Source of the DNA: Allolobophora icterica
Lineage: Eukaryota > Annelida > Clitellata > Crassiclitellata > Lumbricidae
Assembly: GCA_963556255.1 (NCBI GenBank)
Contig: OY744614.1
Coordinates: forward strand, 41,190,578-41,254,577
Length of the DNA: 64,000 bases
Reading direction: 5' to 3'
A program made the translations under genes and the position numbers. The notes under the pieces were generated by a model. It was not told the DNA's origin, searched no databases, and worked only from the letters and a program-made list of their open reading frames with translations. Every line of letters starts with the position of its first letter. Positions within the stretch are counted from its first letter, which is position 1. Positions 60,322 to 64,000 of this stretch are shown here, piece after piece.

Positions 60322-63300
60322 TTCTTCTTCTTCCTGTTCTTCTTCTTCTTCTTCTTCTTCTTCTCCTCCTCCTCCTCCTCCTCCTCCTCTCTTCCGTCAG
60401 GTGTGTGCCGACGATGAGGTTTGTACAAGATGCTCCATTTTGTTCTGTCTCTGATAGTATCCGGCCGTTCTCATGTCCATGTCTTGTTGTTTAAGATCTT
60501 TTGTCATGTTTTCCATCCATGTCTTTGTTTGTCTTCCTCGACTCAGTGTTCCCTACACGTGGCAATGTAATGCCCTTGCTGGTAATCTCTTGTCGTCCAT
60601 TCTTGCTAGATGCCCAAACCATGTCAGTCTTCTTTTTCTGATCTTGTCTACCACTGTTTCTCTCTGTCCCAGTTCCTTCCGGATGACTTCATTTCGAATT
60701 CTATCTCGTCTGTTCCTCCCCGAAAATCTTCTTAGCCAGCCCATTTCCGCCACTAGAATCCTCCTTTCGTCCTCCTTCTGTAAGTACCAACACTCAGATC
60801 CATATATCATTACTGGGATGACAAATGTCCTATAAGAGTTTTATTTTTGCTCTTGTTGACATGCTGCTCATCTTCCACATCCGACTCATTTCTGACGGTT
60901 TAAATTTGTTTCAGTGGAAAAGATTAAGGCCGATCAAGAACTGTTGATGAAGATGGTAAATTTATCCTACGCTAAGAGGTAAGCATTTGCTCATATAGGG
61001 CGATTTGTGGGGTATTCAGAAGGCGCTTTATTAAGTGTTTAGAAGCACGAGGTAAATCATGAAACATAATATAGGCCTACGATCACCCGAGTTTAGCTCA
61101 CTCCAAGCCCGCATAGCAACAGATCGCTCTTTAGTGTTGGGTCTTACTCTCCTCACCTACTTTTGTGTCTCAGTAAATCTGGCAAATCTTACAGCTAATG
61201 ATTTAGAACCAGTAGAGCAACTGATAAAATTAAGAACCATCCTCTGTTTCTCAAGCTGTAACAAATATTTTTGAACATTTTTTTAATCGCATTTTGGTTC
61301 ATTTCCAAGGCACTATAGAGCTCTGGTATGTAGGCCTATGTCTTGCCAAGTTTTGAAGTAATTTTAACAAATAAAACTGCTAAATTCTTTACCAGAGAAT
61401 ATAAAAACTATTTTGCATTCAATTCCATTCATTGATATTCGCGTTTCCATACACAAACATATTTAAGATAGATACCGATACAAGTAGGCCTACATAATTA
61501 CATTACATAAGACAGAAAAGAATGAATTGTTACAAGTAGGAATTAAGCGAATTAATGTAAACGTAATCGTAATTGTAAGCTACAAATTTCTAAGGCTCTA
61601 AGGTAAGCACAGGGCACCGTGCAACTTATTCACGAGTGATGTGTCGTATCACAGATCGACATTCAGTGGAGAGAGAACTTGTGGGTGACTAGTAGAGGAG
61701 AATGAGCAGGTGACGGTGGGTGAGTGGTGGTATTGGTGGAGGAACCGAGAACATGCGGAATTTATAGGGAAGTTTGTTCCAGAGTCGAGGTGCAGTGTAA
61801 GATATGGGAGAACTTGAAGCGACAGGAGATAGAGGGACGGGAAAGAGTGAGATAGGAAGAGGATTGGATAGAACGGGGTGGTTGGATTGTGAAGAGTTCT
61901 CGAAGGTAGGCCTACTGTGGCTGAGAGTATTATAGAGAGTTGTAGGTTACCGATAGGACTTGGAGGTGGATGCGCTCAGGGATTTTCAGCCAGTGCAGTG
62001 ATTTTAGAACGGGGGTGATATGGTGATGGATGCTTAGGTGTCCTGGTGCAAATCGTGAAATGAAACTCGTGTTGCTTCCTATAAATGACCCGTTATGTTT
62101 TAAGCTCGTTACTCGATCATGGACCTCAGCTATAGGTAGGCCTACCTATATGGAATCGTGCGATCCTGGACCTCAGGTTCGGCGGTGAAATGTATTCTGA
62201 ATTTGTGTTGTAGAACTCAAGAAGATTGGCCAAATGAGCTTCGAGAAAGCATGGCTTATCTGTCATCAGATGACTTTGCTTCGAAAAAAGGTTTCTAATG
62301 TTTCCTCATTTGAAAAAAAAATTGAAACTTACCTTGAAGTAGGTCATATACAAATATAATATGTAGGCCTACAATAATTTGCTATACATGTAAATAGTAT
62401 ACCTACTCACAAGCCGTAAAATGTTTATCGTTTAAATAAATGACCTAAACGATGTTAAATTTCATGAAGAGCTGAGATTTCGACTGTTAGCAAGCGGTGC
62501 TCTGATAGGCCTAACTAGAAAAGTCACCGGTGACGAGCTCTCGCAGACGTGTGAAGTCCAACCATCGGAAGTTGATAGGTGACACGAATTTCGGAGTTGT
62601 CGTTAGGGTGATACGTGTGTTCTATACTGAGCTCTTTCACCTAACGTTATTTCGTTTCAGACTTTAAGACCACGATTTTTAACTCGAATGACGTCACCGG
62701 GGATACAAAATGGCCGACAGGATTCTGGACGCAGTATACGACGCTGACAAAACGGTCTTTCATCTTGTCAAAGGACCGATTCTTGTCGCTGTTAAATCTT
62801 GTTCACGTCGTGAACATGGTCATCGTAGGAATGGAATGGTTTCAACTTCCAAGAACTGAAAGCACAATGAACGATCGACTTGGGCTCGTAAGTTATCTTT
62901 CTCATGTCTACGCCGTATCAGTAGCATGTCCAGTTGAATGTTTCGTTGTTTGAAGTTGCTGGTAAATAGTATCAGTTAACGTTCCTGTCGAAAGTTTCGA
63001 TTCATTTTGTATTTGCGTTAATTTCAAGAAAATTGCAGATACATAAAATACTCCGAAATCTCAACTGCACGTTATTCCTCAAATTGTCAAAATTTACTTG
63101 AACGGTAAGTGAAATTTCAGGTGTTAGAATGATATCATGTATAAGCTTAATTGACATGAGTTAATCTCTTAAAATTCACACTGTACATTGCACAACACAG
63201 AAGAATCAACTACACACTTGACGATGTCAACTGTACACTTTGTGTGAGAAACACACTATTTAGGCCATGATATATGACAAACGATAGAAACATGAAAACG

Positions 63301-64000
63301 CATTGGCATGAAGGATGTATAATTTTATTGTACACATAGCCTACCGTGACTTGACCTCATCAGAGGCGCGTTTACGCGTAGGCGCACTAGGCGCGGCCTA
63401 GGGCCCCCAAATCTCGGAGGGCCCCAAACGATGGAAACTATTTTTTCCAATTAGGCCAATAGAATTATCCAATACAATTTGTGATGAATTTATCACAATA
63501 ATGAGGACAATATAAGAGTTCAAGTTTATTCAAGAAGTAAAAATGGCCAAGTATTTCGCGTTGATTGTTGAGTCAGCACCAGATGTCAGTTTTTTTACTA
63601 AAATCATTTAATCAAATAACTTCACATCCCTTGAAAATAGCTTCTATAACTAATCATAATTACAGTGACAGTGTCAAAAACACTCACAAAAACGGCTTCA
63701 AGTTCAACTTCGTGGGTTTTGCATAGCAACACATGATAGGCTAAACACCACCCGATCGAGTCTCAGACTCTCAGTCTACAAGTTCAGAAGGGCCCCCAAA
63801 AATGTTTGCGCCTAGGGCCCCGTTTTCTGTAAACGCGCCTCTGGACCTCATGTGAAACTGTCTGAGAAAAGGTTTGATAATGCACTGGATTTGCTCTAAT
63901 TGCGATATGATTAAGTTAAAACCGCATGTTTCCATCGTAAATATTTAAAAACGTTACAATGTTCCAAAGATGGAGTCCTCTTAGTAAAGGTTTACCACAA
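53217..64000 (+). CDS. ABCG-C: ABCG half-transporter gene, exons 1-10, 3' end outside window
   Basis: Ten exons (53217-53344, 54372-54535, 55474-55643, 56406-56511, 58534-58643, 59372-59533, 59780-59873, 60915-60978, 62214-62290, 62661-62887) join in phase to 434 open codons. They cover the entire ATPase domain ([42 protein letters not shown]) and the first membrane helix. ABCG half-transporters export lipids, sterols or small organic compounds as dimers; the substrate here is unknown. Exon 1 is 24 nt shorter and exon 9 is 3 nt longer than in A and B, so C is the outgroup of the three. No stop or shift is visible. By homology with ABCG-B, exons 11-15 should lie beyond 64000. A LINE, two LINE fragments, a SINE and MITEs occupy its introns. 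Confidence 0.9.
53684..53950. repeat. (TAC)n microsatellite
   Basis: About 85 TAC triplets with TTC, ATT and GCC variants, in ABCG-C intron 1. Poly-leucine and poly-valine frames are artefacts. Confidence 0.95.
54372..54535 (+). CDS. ABCG-C exon 2
   Basis: [20 protein letters not shown] to [10 protein letters not shown]. Acceptor CTTATCAG, donor GTG|GTACGT, phase 1. Confidence 0.9.
55474..55643 (+). CDS. ABCG-C exon 3
   Basis: [20 protein letters not shown] (Walker A) and [20 protein letters not shown]. Donor ACG|GTTTGA. Confidence 0.9.
56105..56391 (+). mobile_element. tRNA-derived SINE directly upstream of ABCG-C exon 4
   Basis: The head folds like a tRNA (TAGTCTAGTGGTTAGCGCGC, anticodon-loop CTGTCAA, T-arm CGGGGGTTCAAATCCCCG). 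About 190 bp of body and a (CTT)n tail follow. The 11-bp target duplication TTTGTTCAATG is at 56094-56104 and 56392-56402. The tail forms part of the pyrimidine tract before exon 4. Confidence 0.92.
56406..56511 (+). CDS. ABCG-C exon 4, flanked by SINE and LINE
   Basis: [20 protein letters not shown] to LSHCLDT. The SINE target duplication ends 3 nt before the exon, and the LINE begins 8 nt after it. Donor CAC|GTGAGA. Confidence 0.9.
56519..58000 (-). mobile_element. 5'-truncated L2/CR1-like LINE in ABCG-C intron 4
   Basis: The 3' end is GCGCTATATAAATTCCGTTG followed by (ATTG)n. The 5' end is truncated inside the reverse transcriptase. A 7-bp duplication GTGAGAT flanks it (56512-56518 and 58001-58007). 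The left copy is the splice donor of exon 4. The reverse transcriptase frame is open, so the insertion is fairly young. Confidence 0.92.
56568..58000 (-). CDS. LINE reverse transcriptase, C-terminal two thirds (about 475 aa)
   Basis: The frame reads in from the truncated 5' end. [13 protein letters not shown] and [20 protein letters not shown] (RT start), [31 protein letters not shown] (catalytic Asp), [25 protein letters not shown] (catalytic Asp pair), [11 protein letters not shown], and the C-terminal [13 protein letters not shown] and [12 protein letters not shown] are all typical of L2/CR1-type non-LTR elements. The endonuclease and ORF1 are missing, so this copy cannot move by itself. 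No internal stop is seen. Confidence 0.92.
58534..58643 (+). CDS. ABCG-C exon 5
   Basis: [20 protein letters not shown] (signature) to KLLLID (Walker B). Acceptor TTTGCAG, donor GAC|GTAAGT. Confidence 0.92.
59372..59533 (+). CDS. ABCG-C exon 6
   Basis: [21 protein letters not shown]-loop [14 protein letters not shown]. Intact, unlike in ABCG-B. Confidence 0.92.
59780..59873 (+). CDS. ABCG-C exon 7
   Basis: [20 protein letters not shown] then TNPADFI. Acceptor CTTTAG. Confidence 0.9.
59907..60242. mobile_element. MITE with about 107-bp inverted repeats, 336 bp
   Basis: Left GGAGTGACTCAGGAAGGTAT and right (inverted) GGAGTGATTCAGGAAGGTAT continue to match with some mismatches for about 107 bp. 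TA flanks both ends (59905-59906, 60243-60244), consistent with a Tc1/mariner-type MITE. In ABCG-C intron 7. Confidence 0.85.
60255..60400. repeat. TTC/CTC pyrimidine tract
   Basis: About 145 bp of TTC and TCC repeats in ABCG-C intron 7. The poly-lysine frame on the other strand is compositional. Confidence 0.95.
60421..60840 (-). pseudogene. LINE C-terminal fragment of a second family
   Basis: The minus frame reads [46 protein letters not shown] and [17 protein letters not shown]. This is the familiar C-terminal region of a non-LTR reverse-transcriptase family distinct from the L2-like one. Only about 85 codons are open. Confidence 0.8.
60915..60978 (+). CDS. ABCG-C exon 8
   Basis: [20 protein letters not shown], linker. 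Donor GAG|GTAAGC. Confidence 0.85.
61545..62050 (-). pseudogene. Decayed L2/CR1-like LINE 3' fragment with (ATTACG)n tail
   Basis: Minus frame: [20 protein letters not shown] and, further on, [18 protein letters not shown] with frameshifts, the C-terminal signature of L2-type proteins. It ends GTGAATAAGTTGCACGGTG, then TTAGAAATTTGTAGCTTAC and ATTACGATTACG. This identifies the source of the short tails at 16333, 29835 and 33390. Confidence 0.75.
62214..62290 (+). CDS. ABCG-C exon 9
   Basis: [20 protein letters not shown], one codon longer than in A and B. Donor AAG|GTTTCT. Confidence 0.85.
62661..62887 (+). CDS. ABCG-C exon 10
   Basis: [20 protein letters not shown] and [20 protein letters not shown] (TM1). 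Acceptor CGTTTCAG, donor CTC|GTAAGT. Last exon in the window. Confidence 0.9.
63361..63843. mobile_element. hAT-like MITE, 483 bp
   Basis: Inverted ends CAGAGGCGCGTTTAC match over 15 bp. The perfect 8-bp duplication GACCTCAT is at 63353-63360 and 63844-63851. GGGCCCCAAA-type motifs occur near both ends. In ABCG-C intron 10. Confidence 0.92.

Overview
The window is nuclear DNA from a metazoan. It has split genes with GT-AG introns, many microsatellites, non-LTR and LTR retrotransposons, and hAT and Tc1/mariner elements. The palindrome TAGGCCTA is scattered through it. L2/CR1-like LINEs, tRNA-derived SINEs and this 8-mer suggest a marine invertebrate, perhaps an echinoderm or another deuterostome. 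That taxonomic guess is weak.

Positions 1-14794 hold a direct tandem duplication of a unit of about 8.1 kb (copy 1 is 1-7188, copy 2 is 8131-14794). Each copy carries an intronless 159-codon reading frame of unknown function, long TCTG, ATGT and TC microsatellite tracts, and the first exons of a gene resembling the PC4/p15 coactivator family. Copy 1 has the PC4-like body, with a probable 1-nt frameshift. Copy 2 breaks off inside that exon. An 804-bp Tc1/mariner element lies in copy 1 only, and copy 2 preserves the empty site. Copy 2 alone keeps a palindrome with 88-bp arms.

Positions 16990-64000 hold three paralogous ABCG-type (White subfamily) half-transporter genes. Their exon sizes and phases match, which allowed exon-by-exon annotation. 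ABCG-B (49196 to 30191, minus) has all 15 exons, equivalent to 677 codons. A SINE inserted in exon 6 brings in a stop, leaving about 319 codons. ABCG-A (26347 to 16990, minus) is a tandem copy with exons 1-9 only. It ends next to an (AT)n tract and has no membrane domain. ABCG-C (53217 onward, plus) is divergent from B and has 10 intact exons in the window, so it is the only copy likely to be functional. Its exon 4 sits between a SINE 14 bp upstream and a LINE inserted 7 bp into the following intron.

The introns and spacers are full of mobile DNA. There are seven hAT-like elements with 8-bp target duplications, a Gypsy-type LTR element with LTRs that look identical and an in-frame gag/RNase H fusion, two decayed Tc1/mariner elements, several LINE fragments and SINEs, and a partial duplicate of ABCG exon 4. 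Because paralogous introns can be compared, several insertions have a visible empty site.
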